Shown in pieces: positions 18,800-26,075 of a stretch of DNA of 64,000 bases. How positions within the stretch are numbered: position 1 is the first letter of the stretch; every line of letters starts with the position of its first letter. Location of the stretch: positions 38,246-102,245 of the forward strand of contig CAUSKK010000007.1 in assembly GCA_963532425.1 (NCBI GenBank), read 5' to 3'. This stretch comes from CAUSKK01 sp963532425. GTDB lineage: Bacteria > Pseudomonadota > Gammaproteobacteria > Cardiobacteriales > Cardiobacteriaceae. The translations under genes were made by a program, and so were the position numbers. The notes under the pieces were generated by a model that saw only the letters and a program-made list of their open reading frames with translations, did no database searches and was not told where the DNA came from.

Positions 18800-19697
18800 G
18801 CCGCCAGCCCAGCCGGTCGGCGATGCTCAGAATGACGTCAGCCCGGTTCATGGAATAGAAATGCAGGGCCGGCACGCCCTCGGCGATGAGCCGCTGGCAG
18901 AGCTGGGCGATGACGTCGGCGCCGAAATCCAGCAGCGCTTCGGGCTGGTCCTGCAGGCTTTCCAGGCGCTTGCGCAGCCAGCGCGGAATTTCCGCCCCGC
19001 AGCTGTCGGAGAAGCGGGCCAGCTGGCTGTAGTTGGTGATGGGCATGATGCCCGGCGTGATGGTGATGTCCACGCCCCGGGCGGCGACCTCGTCGCGGAA
19101 ACGCAGATAGGCATCGCCGTTGAAGAAATACTGGGTGATGGCCTCGTTGGCGCCGGCCTTGACCTTGGCACAGAAGAAATCCACGTCGGCGGCCGGACTG
19201 CGGGCGCGCGGGTGGCATTCCGGGTAGGCGGCCACGAAGATGCGGGCGTCCGGGCCCCAGCTGGCGCGGGCGTAGGCGACCAAATCGCGGGCATCGTGCC
19301 AGTCGCCGGGCTGGTACATGCCCGAGGGCATGTCGCCGCGCAGGGCCATCAGCCGATTGATGCCGAGGCTACGGTAGTGGTCGAGCAGGCCGGCGATGTC
19401 CTCGCGGCTGGCCCCGACGCAGGTCAGATGCGGCATGACCACCTGGCCATCGGCCAGCATCCGCTGCACCGTGTTGAGGGTGCGTTCCCGGGTGCTGCCG
19501 CCGGCGCCGTAGGTTACGGAGCAATAGCTCAGGGGTAGCGCTTCGGCCAGCTGGCGGCGGACGCCGTCGAGTTTGCGGGCGCCGTCTTCGCTAACGGTGG
19601 GGAAATATTCACAGCTCAGGGTGATACCCTTCGCCGTGGGCCCGGCGCCGTTGGCATCGTGTTCACTGCTCAAAATGACAGGTATGGAAGCGTTCAT
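18792..19697 (-). CDS. metF: Methylenetetrahydrofolate reductase
   Basis: FAD enzyme reducing 5,10-methylene-THF to 5-methyl-THF for methionine synthesis. The 301 residues are typical in length. Visible family blocks are LSCEYFPTVSEDG with the catalytic Glu near residue 30, VTYGAGGST near 60, and GINRLMALRGDMPSG near 110. ITPGIMPITNYSQL is near 207, and the C-terminus reads VPALHFYSMNRADV. The start ATG at 19697 follows AGGAA. A hairpin built from two palindrome variants lies between it and the upstream lipoprotein gene. Confidence 0.96.
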   Translation of the reverse strand: MNASIPVILSSEHDANGAGPTAKGITLSCEYFPTVSEDGARKLDGVRRQLAEALPLSYCSVTYGAGGSTRERTLNTVQRMLADGQVVMPHLTCVGASREDIAGLLDHYRSLGINRLMALRGDMPSGMYQPGDWHDARDLVAYARASWGPDARIFVAAYPECHPRARSPAADVDFFCAKVKAGANEAITQYFFNGDAYLRFRDEVAARGVDITITPGIMPITNYSQLARFSDSCGAEIPRWLRKRLESLQDQPEALLDFGADVIAQLCQRLIAEGVPALHFYSMNRADVILSIADRLGWRRG

Positions 19698-19707
19698 TGG
19701 GGTTCCT

Positions 19708-19739
19708 AAAAAGAGAGAGCGCTTCCCTGAGGAAGCGCT
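19708..19739 (-). terminator. Palindrome-pair hairpin with short T-run upstream of metF
   Basis: On the minus strand, AGCGCTTCC (19731-19739 read in reverse), a 4-nt loop and GGAAGCGCT form a 9-bp stem. It is followed by CTCTCTTTTT, just before the metF ribosome-binding site. It could terminate or attenuate transcription from the lipoprotein gene. The T-run starts several bases after the stem, so activity may be partial. Confidence 0.5.
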
Positions 19740-19747
19740 TCGGGGGT

Positions 19748-19981
19748 CTATTTCTTGAATTCGGCCTTTTGAATATAGAGCACCGAATGGGCCTTGATGT
19801 TGTATTCCTGGTCATTGACATCGTCAAACTGGTAGGAATCGCCGCGCCGGTCGGGCTGGCTTTCGCTATAGAGACTGTCGCCGTTCACCAGCTTAATTTC
19901 ATAGAGTGTCTTCGTGCTGCCGAAACTCCAGCAGCCGGCCAAACTGAGCAACGCCAGTCCGAAAAATCCACGCGTTATCAC
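19748..19981 (-). CDS. YgdI/YgdR-like small lipoprotein
   Basis: A 77-residue precursor with a lipobox (SLAGC, lipidated Cys17) after a short hydrophobic signal. The mature part, YEIKLVNGDSLYSESQPD near residue 27 to the SVLYIQKAEF end, resembles the SH3-like DUF903 fold of YgdI/YgdR lipoproteins. The start is GTG at 19981 behind a GGGGGA. The function of this family is unknown. It faces rhlB across a 93-bp divergent promoter region. Confidence 0.7.
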   Translation of the reverse strand: MITRGFFGLALLSLAGCWSFGSTKTLYEIKLVNGDSLYSESQPDRRGDSYQFDDVNDQEYNIKAHSVLYIQKAEFKK

Positions 19982-20074
19982 GGTTTATCCCCCTGGATAA
20001 AAAGTCAAAAAGTATAGCAGAGCGCCGAAAAGATTTTATACTGCCGCCTTTCTTAAATCTTCAATAAAATCAAT
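19982..20074. promoter_or_regulatory. Divergent promoter region between the lipoprotein gene and rhlB
   Basis: This AT-rich gap contains a TATACT hexamer in each orientation: 20011-20016 on the minus strand, about 30 bp before the lipoprotein start, and 20037-20042 on the plus strand, about 33 bp before rhlB. Both are good -10 candidates. Neither has a convincing -35 element at the usual spacing, so the assignment is tentative. Confidence 0.4.
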
Positions 20075-21325
20075 ATGGCACACACCACTTCGACCCCTTT
20101 CCGTGTCCTGCCCCTGCATGAATCGTTGCAGGAGGCGCTGGAAGACCTCGGCCTGAGCCACGCCACCCCCATTCAGGCCCTCGCCCTGCCGCGCACCCTG
20201 ACCGGCCATGACCTGATGGGCCTGGCCCAGACCGGCACCGGCAAAACCGCCACCTTCCTGCTGTCCCTGTTCCATTATCTGATGGTCAATCCGGCCCACC
20301 CCAAGGCCCGGGCGCCCTTTGCCCTGGTGCTGGCCCCCACCCGGGAGCTGGCCCTGCAAATCAAGAAGGATGCCGACGCCCTCGGCCGCTACACCGGCCT
20401 GCGCAGTCTGGCCGTCTACGGCGGCGCCGACATCAACCAGCAGAAGGCCATTCTCGCCAAACATGAAATTGACGTGCTCATCGGCACCCCCGGCCGCATC
20501 ATCGACCTCTACAAACAGAAGGTTTTCAAACTCGGCAACATTGAAGTGTGTGTGCTCGACGAGGCCGACCGCATGTTTGACCTGGGCTTCATCGATGATG
20601 TGCGCTATCTGCTGCGCCAGATGCCGCCGGCGCCGGAGCGTCTGAATCTGCTCTTCTCCGCCACCCTGTCCCAGCGCATTCAGGAGCTGGCCTATGAGCA
20701 TTTCAACCGCCCGGAGCTGGTGCAGGTGGAGAGCGAACACCCCACCGCCGCCAACGTGCGCCAGCGCCTCTACCACGTTACCCAGGCCGAGAAGGCGCCG
20801 CTGCTGGTGCAGCTGCTGCAAACGGAGCTGCCGCCGCGCACGCTGGTTTTCCTCAACACCAAGCAGGAGCTCGAACGGCTGGCGGCGACGCTGACGGCCA
20901 ACGGTCTGACCCATGCCGCCCTGTCCGGCGACGTGGCCCAGAACCAGCGGGAACGCATCGTCCAGGAGTTTCAGCGCGGCAATATTCGCCTGCTGCTGGC
21001 CACCGACGTGGCCGGCCGGGGCCTGCACGTGCCGGACATCAGCCATGTCATCAACTATGACCTGCCCAATCTGCCCGAGGACTATGTGCACCGCATCGGG
21101 CGCACCGGCCGGGCCGGGGCCTCGGGGGAGGCCATCAGCTTTGCCTGTGAGCAGTATGTTTACGCCCTCGCCGACATCGAGACCTATATTCGCGAGAAAA
21201 TTCCCGTCCAGCCGCTGCCGGCCGAACTGCCGACGCTGATTCGCCCCCCGTTCCGCCCGGCGCCGCGCCCGCCGCTGCGCAGTGGCCCCGGCCGTTTCCG
21301 CCCCCGGGTGCGCCGGCCGAGCTAG
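20075..21325 (+). CDS. rhlB: ATP-dependent RNA helicase RhlB (DEAD-box)
   Basis: DEAD-box RNA helicase, in enterics a degradosome partner of RNase E. The 416 residues show the motifs in order: Q-motif region ATPIQALALPRTLTGHDLMG, AQTGTGKT (motif I), APTRELALQ (Ia), TPGRIID (Ib), VLDEADRMFD (II) and LLFSATL (III). The C-terminal ones are LLLATDVAGRGLHVPD (V) and HRIGRTGRAGASG (VI). The ACEQYVYALADIETYI tail block is typical of RhlB rather than RhlE or SrmB. The extreme C-terminus is Pro/Arg-rich, as in RNA-binding tails. It is a single-gene unit ending in a palindrome-pair terminator. Confidence 0.9.
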   Translation: MAHTTSTPFRVLPLHESLQEALEDLGLSHATPIQALALPRTLTGHDLMGLAQTGTGKTATFLLSLFHYLMVNPAHPKARAPFALVLAPTRELALQIKKDADALGRYTGLRSLAVYGGADINQQKAILAKHEIDVLIGTPGRIIDLYKQKVFKLGNIEVCVLDEADRMFDLGFIDDVRYLLRQMPPAPERLNLLFSATLSQRIQELAYEHFNRPELVQVESEHPTAANVRQRLYHVTQAEKAPLLVQLLQTELPPRTLVFLNTKQELERLAATLTANGLTHAALSGDVAQNQRERIVQEFQRGNIRLLLATDVAGRGLHVPDISHVINYDLPNLPEDYVHRIGRTGRAGASGEAISFACEQYVYALADIETYIREKIPVQPLPAELPTLIRPPFRPAPRPPLRSGPGRFRPRVRRPS

Positions 21326-21343
21326 GGTTTTCCTTAACTAATA

Positions 21344-21370
21344 GAAGCGCTTCGTTGGAAGCGCTTTTTT
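21344..21370 (+). terminator. Intrinsic terminator made of two palindrome copies after rhlB
   Basis: AAGCGCTTC (21345-21353), loop GTTG and GAAGCGCTT (21358-21366) form a 9-bp perfect stem whose last bases run into TTTTTT. The stem arms are simply two adjacent GAAGCGCTTC elements, one exact and one ending in TTT. It lies 18 bp after the rhlB stop. Confidence 0.75.
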
Positions 21371-21728
21371 ATTAGGGGGCTTCGGTTGGGAAAGCGGCCA
21401 ACGAGTGAAGCGCTTCCTTTCTAGCAATCTAGAAAGAAGGAAGTGCTTCGGTTTGATAACCGAGCGTAGAGTGCTTTGCGCCTGGCAACCTAAAGAGAAC
21501 GAAGCGCTTCGCTGGAACTAGTCTGGCCCGACCGAAGCGCTTCAGCCCGAGCGGCCTCTAGCTAGGAAGCGCTTCTCCTGGGTTGCCCAGATTGAAGCGC
21601 TTCGTTCCTAGCAATCTAGAAAGACCGAAGCGCTTCTCTGGGTTGAAGCGCTTCGGTTTAGTCAAGCTGTAGAGGGGAAGCGCTTCGCTGGAATCGACCT
21701 TTTTAGACCGAAGCGCTTCCCCTGGAGT
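21371..21728. repeat. Intergenic palindrome array 2
   Basis: The gap between rhlB and the glutaredoxin-like gene holds no gene. From about 21408 to 21720 I read nine exact GAAGCGCTTC copies, and variants such as GAAGTGCTTC. A recurring spacer phrase (TAGCAATCTAGAAAG) occurs at about 21422 and 21608. Copy spacing is about 15-60 bp. Confidence 0.9.
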
Positions 21729-21753
21729 AAAAAAAACGCTCCCGATGGGAGCG
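21729..21753 (-). terminator. Intrinsic terminator downstream of the glutaredoxin-like gene
   Basis: On the minus strand CGCTCCC, loop ATC and GGGAGCG form a 7-bp GC-rich stem followed by eight T. It lies about 57 bp beyond the glutaredoxin-like stop and is embedded in palindrome variants (GGAGCGCTTC). Confidence 0.75.
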
Positions 21754-21809
21754 CTTCATTGATTTAGAACGTGGGTGGGAGCGCCGCAGGCACCACCGCC
21801 CGGCGGCTT

Positions 21810-22067
21810 TTAGACGAAATCTTTGACCTTCTGCCAATCCAGAATCACCAAATCGTCATTAAGGACGAGGGCGGGAATGCCAATCCGGCCATTGGCCTTG
21901 ACCTCAGCAAAGGCCCGACTCTGGTCGCGCAGGCGCAGAAAGCCGCGCAGGTGGGCCATGCTGCTGGAAATATTGGCCTCCTCATAGGCCAGGCCCAGCC
22001 GGCGCAGTTCGGCCACCATGGGGCCGGTGTCCGGGCAGATGTCGCTGAAATAAAGAATGTTTGCCAT
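21810..22067 (-). CDS. Glutaredoxin-related protein
   Basis: Protein of 85 residues starting MANILYFSDICPDTGPMVAE, with a thioredoxin-fold look. The N-terminal CPDT replaces the CPxC of glutaredoxins, leaving one redox Cys (Cys11). The later block GIPALVLNDDLVILDW supplies the cis-Pro. It resembles the small glutaredoxin-related family rather than Grx1 or Grx3. The start at 22067 was preferred over a longer open frame because the homology-like region begins there. It follows the unknown membrane protein gene by about 28 bp. Confidence 0.7.
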   Translation of the reverse strand: MANILYFSDICPDTGPMVAELRRLGLAYEEANISSSMAHLRGFLRLRDQSRAFAEVKANGRIGIPALVLNDDLVILDWQKVKDFV

Positions 22068-22095
22068 GGGAATACTCCAAAGGTTGAGAGGGAAT

Positions 22096-23565
22096 TTAGG
22101 CCGAGCGGATTTGCTCCAACGTCCGTTGGAAGGCGGCCCGGCGTGGGTGGTCGGGGAAACGTTGCAGCAGCTGTTCCAGTAGCTGCTGTGCCGCCGCCGC
22201 CCGGCCGGAACGGGCCAGGGCCCGGGCGGCCAGATGGTAATTGTCGGCAATCTGCTTGTGCTCGGGGGCCCGCTGGGCAAAGTTGCGCGTCAGGGCCAGC
22301 ACCATATCGTAGTCCTCCAGCCGCAGGGCCAGCTGGCACAGCGGGTGTACCAAATCCGGTGGAATGCGCTCGGGCTCAATGTCGGCGCGTTTTTCCAGCT
22401 CGGGCCGAATCAGCTGATAGCTGCTCTCGTCGCCGTCGGCGGCGCAGCGTTGTAGCCGTTGCAAGAGCTCCTGCAGCCGGCCCTGGTTGCGCTGCTGGCG
22501 GTAGTAGTGGTAGAGGCGGCGGTAGGCGGGGAAATAGACGTCCACCGGGTAATCGTCGCCCACATAGTTCAGCAGTATGGCTTCGGCCTGCTCCGAACCC
22601 TGCTGGGCGAAGAGATAGTCCACCGTCCGCATCTCGCTGGCGAAGGCCTGCTGGGCCTCCAGATTGCCGATGAGGTGATATTTGCGCGCCTCGCCAAGAA
22701 TCTCCTGGCTGGCGAAATCCAGCTCCTTGGGCTTCTCCTCGTCGGCGGCCATAAAGAAGCCGATGTAGAGGAAGCTGGCGCCGCTGGCGACGATTTTCAG
22801 CGTTTCTTCCATGATGATGCCAATCAGATGGCCGCCACCCAGGCCGGTGGCGTGCAGCACCAAGCCGACCACCAGCCCGACCAGAAAGGTCGCCAGCAGC
22901 GGCACTGCTAGAATGGCCAGATAGTGGAGCGGGCCGACGCCGATGATGGTGCGCACCCAGTCCTGGGGCCGCAGCATGGTGGAAAATTCTTCGCTCACCA
23001 GAATGCACATGAGGATAGCCGGCATAAAGCCGACGACCAGAAACGGGAAAACTTTTTCATAGAAATCAATGGTGGGCATGGGCAGGGCGTGGGCGATGGG
23101 AAAACAGATGGCCGCCCAGATGAACAGGCCAAAGAACAGCATGGTGGGAATGGCCAGGGAGGTCTCAATGCCCAGGGGCACCGGCTCGTCCTCCTGCTGG
23201 TTGTAGATGCGCATGATGCCGTCGTACATCTTGCAGGTGAAGAAAAAGCTCACCAGACCGGCCAGCAGCTGCCAGCCAATAGGCTCCTTAAGTTGCTGGG
23301 CGTATTTCTGGAGCGCCAGCGTAATGGCCGTACAGCGCACGGTATCGGTTTCGCAGATTTCATTGAAATGCTCGGCGTCGCGCACGCCCAGTTCGGTCTG
23401 GGCAAAGTGCATCAGCATGTCATTTACGCCGGCCGCCCGGTGGGCCAGAAAAATGGCCATGGCCAGCGCCGCCAGCAGATAGGGCCAGTTGCCGCCCTTG
23501 AAGAGGAAGCGCAGGGCGCGCCAGAACTTATAGAAAAAAGAATTGGGGCCGATAAACGGGTTCAT
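22096..23565 (-). CDS. Membrane protein with a C-terminal helical-repeat domain, unknown
   Basis: A 489-residue protein I do not recognise. The N-terminal half has about six hydrophobic segments (around residues 27-43, 98-113, 135-155, 167-185, 200-232, 240-256). From about residue 260 it is soluble and helical. The end contains a TPR-like stretch (NYHLAARALARSGRAAAAQQ, then LLEQLLQRFPDHP). The DNA has the same base composition as neighbours. A role in envelope physiology is possible but not shown. The start at 23565 has a GGAGAAA site. Confidence 0.75.
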   Translation of the reverse strand: MNPFIGPNSFFYKFWRALRFLFKGGNWPYLLAALAMAIFLAHRAAGVNDMLMHFAQTELGVRDAEHFNEICETDTVRCTAITLALQKYAQQLKEPIGWQLLAGLVSFFFTCKMYDGIMRIYNQQEDEPVPLGIETSLAIPTMLFFGLFIWAAICFPIAHALPMPTIDFYEKVFPFLVVGFMPAILMCILVSEEFSTMLRPQDWVRTIIGVGPLHYLAILAVPLLATFLVGLVVGLVLHATGLGGGHLIGIIMEETLKIVASGASFLYIGFFMAADEEKPKELDFASQEILGEARKYHLIGNLEAQQAFASEMRTVDYLFAQQGSEQAEAILLNYVGDDYPVDVYFPAYRRLYHYYRQQRNQGRLQELLQRLQRCAADGDESSYQLIRPELEKRADIEPERIPPDLVHPLCQLALRLEDYDMVLALTRNFAQRAPEHKQIADNYHLAARALARSGRAAAAQQLLEQLLQRFPDHPRRAAFQRTLEQIRSA

Positions 23566-23623
23566 GTTTTTCTCCTTGGAAATGATTTTTTCGAACCAAG
23601 CAATTTGCGGCCCAGGAAGCGCT

Positions 23624-23971
23624 TCAGCGCCGGTCGCGGCTTTTGCCGGCGGCCGCCAGGGCGGCTAGATAGCGGGCCCAGTTGGCTTCCCGGTGGCGGG
23701 TCAGCTCCTCCAGCAGGGCCCAGCTGTAAATGCCGCTGCTGTGGCCGTCGCTGAAGATGATTTGCAGGGCGTAATTGCCCACCGGCTGGAGTTTGTAGAT
23801 GGAAACGGCGCGCTTACCGCTGATGAGCGGGGCCGGGCCGCCGTGGCCGCGCACCTCGGCCGAGGGGGAGAAGACGCGTAAATATTCCGCCGGCAACGGG
23901 TGAGCTTCTCCGTCGAGAACCACCGTCAGCGTTTTTCTGTCGCCACTAAGGCGCAGTTCTTCTAATGCCAT
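23624..23971 (-). CDS. DUF971 (GBBH-like N-terminal) domain protein
   Basis: A 115-residue protein matching the DUF971 family, the domain also found at the N-terminus of gamma-butyrobetaine hydroxylase. Features: LRLSGDRKTLTVVLDGEAHP, PAEYLRVFSPSAEVRGHGG and the C-terminal SDGHSSGIYSWALLEELTR. Stand-alone members occur near Fe-S or Mrp-type genes, but the role is unclear. Its first 25 or so codons and leader are repeated three more times upstream. Confidence 0.85.
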   Translation of the reverse strand: MALEELRLSGDRKTLTVVLDGEAHPLPAEYLRVFSPSAEVRGHGGPAPLISGKRAVSIYKLQPVGNYALQIIFSDGHSSGIYSWALLEELTRHREANWARYLAALAAAGKSRDRR

Positions 23972-24434
23972 GGGAAGCGCTTCCCCTCTAGGCTGGGGTT
24001 GCCAGCGGCCGGGCGGGGCCGGTCCGCCGGCAACGGATAGGCCACGCCGTCGAGAACCACCGTCAGCGTTTTTCTGTCGCCGCTAAGGCGCAGCTCCTCT
24101 AATGCCATGGGAAGCGCTTCCCCTCTGCGCTGGGGTTGCCGTCGGCCGGGCGGTTCCGGTCCGCCGGCAACGGATAGGCCACGCCGTCGAGAACCACCGT
24201 CAGCGTTTTTCTGTCGCCGCTAAGGCGCAGCTCCTCTAATGCCATGGGAAGCGCTTCCCCTCTGCGCTGGGGTTGCCGTCGGCCGGGCGGGGCCGGTCCG
24301 CCGGCAACGGGTGAGCTTCTCCGTCGAGAACCACCGTCAGCGTTTTTCTGTCGCCGCTGAGGCGTAGTTCTTCTAATGCCATGGGAAGCGCTTCCCCTCT
24401 GGTTTGGGGTTGGCGCCGAAGCACTTCGGTTGGT
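23972..24434. repeat. 137-bp tandem array repeating the 5' end of the DUF971 gene
   Basis: ATG starts followed by ALEELRLSGDRKTLTVVLDG occur on the minus strand at 23971 (the real gene), 24108, 24245 and 24382, exactly 137 bp apart each time. Every unit carries the leader (one GAAGCGCTTC copy, GGGAAGCGCTTCCCATGG context) and about 25 codons. Because 137 is not a multiple of 3, reading from an upstream ATG leaves the gene's frame. The upstream copies therefore encode short truncated peptides such as the 48-residue one from 24382. Minor base differences separate the units. Confidence 0.95.
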
Positions 24435-25067
24435 TCACAGCCACGCCAGCGCCTCGCTAAGGTTTTGGATAGCGGTACAGCCGGCCAGCGGCTCGCGCCG
24501 GTAGCAGAGCACCGTGGCCCCGGCGGCCCGGGCGGATTCGGCTCCCAGCCGGCTATCTTCCACCACCAGCAGTTCGGCCGGGGCCAGGGCGAGGCGCTCC
24601 ATTACCTTTTGATAGGGCTCCGGACTGGGTTTCGGGGCGGCCACGTCCTCCAGGGTGATGATGAGGTCAAAGAAGGCCAGCAGCTCCGGGGCGGCGCTGT
24701 GGTGGAAATTGTGTTCGACCCCGGCCCGGTTGTCGGAGCTGACCAGGGCCAGCGGCAGGCCCCGGGCTTTGATGGCCCGAATCAGCTCCGGCGCGCCGGC
24801 CATGAAGTCCACCCGTTGGCCAAGCAGACGCAGATAGTGGCGGTGCACCTGTTCCTGCAGCCTGGCCAGGTCCAGGGTCGGGAAGAGCTGGCCGAGCCGG
24901 GCGAAGGTGCGCGGCGTGTCGAGGCCGATGATGGCCGTGGCCTGCTCCGGACTCAGGTGGGCACCGGCGGCGGCCAGTTCGGCCTTCAGGGCGGCGGCAT
25001 AGTGGGCTTCGGTGTTAAAAAGGGTGCCGTCCTTGTCCAGGGCGACGGCGCGAATGGGATTGGGCAT
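24435..25067 (-). CDS. HAD-superfamily hydrolase, phosphoglycolate phosphatase-like
   Basis: A 210-residue HAD phosphatase with motif I VALDKDGTLFNT (nucleophile Asp11, acid/base Asp13), motif II LVSSDN, the conserved Lys in KPSPEPYQKV and motif III VVEDSRLGAESARAAG. The cap domain sits between motifs I and II, as in subfamily IA (Gph, beta-phosphoglucomutase). The substrate cannot be told from sequence. Start ATG at 25067 follows AAGGAAA. Confidence 0.85.
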   Translation of the reverse strand: MPNPIRAVALDKDGTLFNTEAHYAAALKAELAAAGAHLSPEQATAIIGLDTPRTFARLGQLFPTLDLARLQEQVHRHYLRLLGQRVDFMAGAPELIRAIKARGLPLALVSSDNRAGVEHNFHHSAAPELLAFFDLIITLEDVAAPKPSPEPYQKVMERLALAPAELLVVEDSRLGAESARAAGATVLCYRREPLAGCTAIQNLSEALAWL

Positions 25068-25106
25068 GGGTTTTCCTTGCTGGTGGAACGAAGCGCTTCC
25101 TCCCGG

Positions 25107-26075
25107 TCAGCGCAGCAGCTCCGGTTCAATTTGCAGTGAGAGACCGAAGCGCTTCGCCACCTCGGCCTGCACCAGGGCGGCAAAGGCCAAAATCTCCTCG
25201 CCGTCGCCGCCCCGGTTGGTGAGCACCAGGGCGTGGCGCTCGGAAATGCCGACCCGGCCGACGCGCTGGCCCTTGAGGCCGCAGCGTTCAATCAGCCAGG
25301 CGCTGGGCACCTTCCAGCGGTCGCCCTGGGGGAACAGCGGGGCTTCCGGGGCGCGGCGGTGCAGCTCGTTGGCGGCGCTGGCATCGAGGAGCACGTTGTG
25401 AAAAAAACTGCCGGCATTGGGTTCGATTTTCGGGTCGGGCAGCCGGGCGGCGCGGCGGGCGCTGATTTCCGCCATCATGGCCGCCGGCGTCGTGGCCGGG
25501 CAGTCGGCCAAATCGTCATAGTCCTTGCGCAGCGGGCCCCGGCGCTTCAGCACCAGCTCCACCCGCGTAATCCACCAGGCCCGTTGCCGTTTGAACAGGC
25601 TCTGGCGGTAGCCGAACTGGGCCTCGGCGGCGCCGAGCCAGAAGAAGCGCTTCGTCCGGCGGTCGTAGACTTCCAGCTGGCTGATGAGTTCGCCCACCTC
25701 CACGCCGAAGGCGCCGATGTTCTGCACCGGCGCCGCCCCCACCGTGCCGGGAATGGCGGCCAGATTCTCCAGGCCATACCAGCCCTGTTCACAGCAGTAG
25801 CGCACCAGCTCGGCCCAGTTCAGGCCGGCGCCGACGCGCAGATGCACGCTGTCGGCGTTCTCGGCGAGGATTTCCCGGTCAGTGAAGCACAGCTGCACCA
25901 GCCGCCGCCGTACCTCCGGCCAGCAGATGACATTGCTGCCGCCGCCGAGAATGAGGTCGTCCTCGTCCACCAGCACCAGCTCCTCGGGCCGTTCCAGCTG
26001 CAGCAGCTCCCGGCCCAGGGCCGGGCTGGCCAGGGTGTGCCAGGGCTGCAAATCGACGGCGCGCCAGGATTTCAT
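25107..26075 (-). CDS. murB: UDP-N-acetylenolpyruvoylglucosamine reductase
   Basis: FAD/NADPH enzyme that reduces the MurA product to UDP-MurNAc. The 322 residues show ILGGGSNVICWPEV near residue 43, YGLENLAAIPGTVGAAPVQN near 100 and GAFGVEVGELI after it. They also show the type I YRQSLFK near 156, PNAGSFFHNVLL with the catalytic Ser near 215 and LVLTNRGGDGEEI near 290. Its ATG at 26075 overlaps the pilR stop by 4 bp. Palindrome copies encode KRFF near residue 142 and AKRFGL near the C-terminus. Confidence 0.96.
   Translation of the reverse strand: MKSWRAVDLQPWHTLASPALGRELLQLERPEELVLVDEDDLILGGGSNVICWPEVRRRLVQLCFTDREILAENADSVHLRVGAGLNWAELVRYCCEQGWYGLENLAAIPGTVGAAPVQNIGAFGVEVGELISQLEVYDRRTKRFFWLGAAEAQFGYRQSLFKRQRAWWITRVELVLKRRGPLRKDYDDLADCPATTPAAMMAEISARRAARLPDPKIEPNAGSFFHNVLLDASAANELHRRAPEAPLFPQGDRWKVPSAWLIERCGLKGQRVGRVGISERHALVLTNRGGDGEEILAFAALVQAEVAKRFGLSLQIEPELLR

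Noticed and set aside
24236..24424. A separate 62-codon gene upstream of the DUF971 gene
   Set aside because: It is the truncated reading of a 137-bp tandem copy of the DUF971 gene start and leaves the true frame after about 28 codons.
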